Of a stretch of 64,000 bases of DNA, positions 63,690 through 64,000 are shown in pieces (within the stretch, counting starts at the first letter, position 1; every line of letters begins with the position of its first letter). The notes under the pieces are model-generated. The model saw only the letters and a list, made by a program, of their open reading frames with translations. It did not search any database and was not told the DNA's origin. The DNA is from Lycocorax pyrrhopterus obiensis (taxonomy: Eukaryota > Chordata > Aves > Passeriformes > Paradisaeidae), in contig JACSVZ010000007.1 of the NCBI GenBank assembly GCA_014706295.1, positions 43,104,975-43,168,974 of the forward strand, written 5' to 3'. Made by a program: the position numbers and the translations under genes.

Positions 63690-64000
63690 AGGCATGAGGA
63701 TGAAAGTTGCACATCTACTGGGCAGCAAGTAGCTGGTGTGCAAGCCAGTCCTCCCTCTGTATCATTGGTGACCTTACTGAGTGTGTTCTTTGTGCCATCA
63801 TCTGGGTCATGAATGCAGGTGTTGAACAGGACTGGCCCCAGTATCAATCCCTGGGTACACCATAGTGACTTACCTTCAATCTGACTCCCTGCTGCTGATC
63901 ACAACTGATTAGACTTGATCTTTCATCCAGTTTTAAGTCCGCCTCACTATGCACTTATCTGAACTGTACTTTGTCATCTTGCCCATGAGGGCGTTGTGAG
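63690..64000 (-). mobile_element. CR1-type LINE reverse transcriptase fragment (runs off the window)
   Basis: On the minus strand the ILGPVLFNTCIHDPDDG block (63787-63844) is followed by TLSKVTNDTEGGLA, which corresponds to the catalytic region: CR1 elements have Phe-Ala-Asp-Asp-Thr where this copy reads Val-Thr-Asn-Asp-Thr, so the active site is lost. Sequence up to 64000 continues toward the N-terminal side with frame breaks. The outer boundary lies beyond the window. Confidence 0.82.

Larger units (their letters stand above)
28097..64000 (+). other. NRXN3: NRXN3 intron downstream of the SS3 microexon (partial)
   Basis: At least 35.9 kb of intron. The next exon should begin with Gly/Ser-Lys-Gly-Pro-Glu-Thr and include Asn-Asp-Asn-Glu-Trp-His-Thr. 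I did not recognise it here, so it probably lies beyond 64000. The interval holds three LTR pieces (29173-29305, 33323-33786, 59831-60419), an ancient CR1 (53165-53690), a CR1 reverse transcriptase fragment at the edge (63690-64000), poly(A)/poly(T) runs, AT-rich direct repeats and a GC-rich block (49560-49810). I see nothing interpretable in 36100-49500 apart from homopolymers, nor in 53700-59800. Confidence 0.8.

Noticed and set aside
1..64000. Search for CRISPR arrays, tRNA genes, rRNA, mitochondrial insertions or phage-like systems
   Set aside because: None recognised by eye; the window is vertebrate intron with retroelement fragments.

Overview
This window is almost entirely non-coding vertebrate DNA, most likely from a bird and probably a neoavian one. 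The evidence is several CR1 LINE fragments, including the typical avian 3' end with its ATTCTATGATTCTA-like tail, and solo LTRs that resemble avian ERVL LTRs. There are no operons, ribosome binding sites or dense reading frames. Nearly all open frames are chance frames or lie inside repeats.

The only coding sequence I can support is two exons on the plus strand of the alpha-neurexin gene NRXN3. The first (20228-20431, 204 nt) encodes the start of the fourth LNS domain. The second (28070-28096, 27 nt) is a microexon matching alternative splice site 3 (SS3), a cassette of nine codons (net nine residues). Both exons start and end in phase 1. Including the microexon therefore inserts residues into LNS4, and skipping it keeps the frame. 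The window starts inside the upstream intron (at least 20.2 kb), contains one complete intron (7,638 nt) and ends inside the downstream intron (at least 35.9 kb). I did not find the upstream EGF-like exon or the downstream exon beginning with Lys-Gly-Pro-Glu-Thr.

Repeats by region. 5198-5305: CR1 3' end, sense. 5990-6150: CR1, antisense. 11205-12890: two CR1 fragments in the same antisense orientation, the first keeping part of the reverse transcriptase. 29173-29305: LTR 3' fragment. 33323-33786: antisense solo LTR. 53165-53690: a very decayed ancient CR1, sense. 59831-60419: near-intact sense solo LTR with TATA box and poly(A) signals. 63690-64000: CR1 reverse transcriptase fragment running off the end. 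There are also simple repeats and a few GC-rich blocks of unknown nature.

I see no new enzyme system, CRISPR array or RNA gene. The most interesting part is the architecture around the SS3 cassette: a weak upstream donor, a near-ideal microexon acceptor and donor, AU-alternating tracts on both sides that could pair across it, and a CU-rich tract just downstream.
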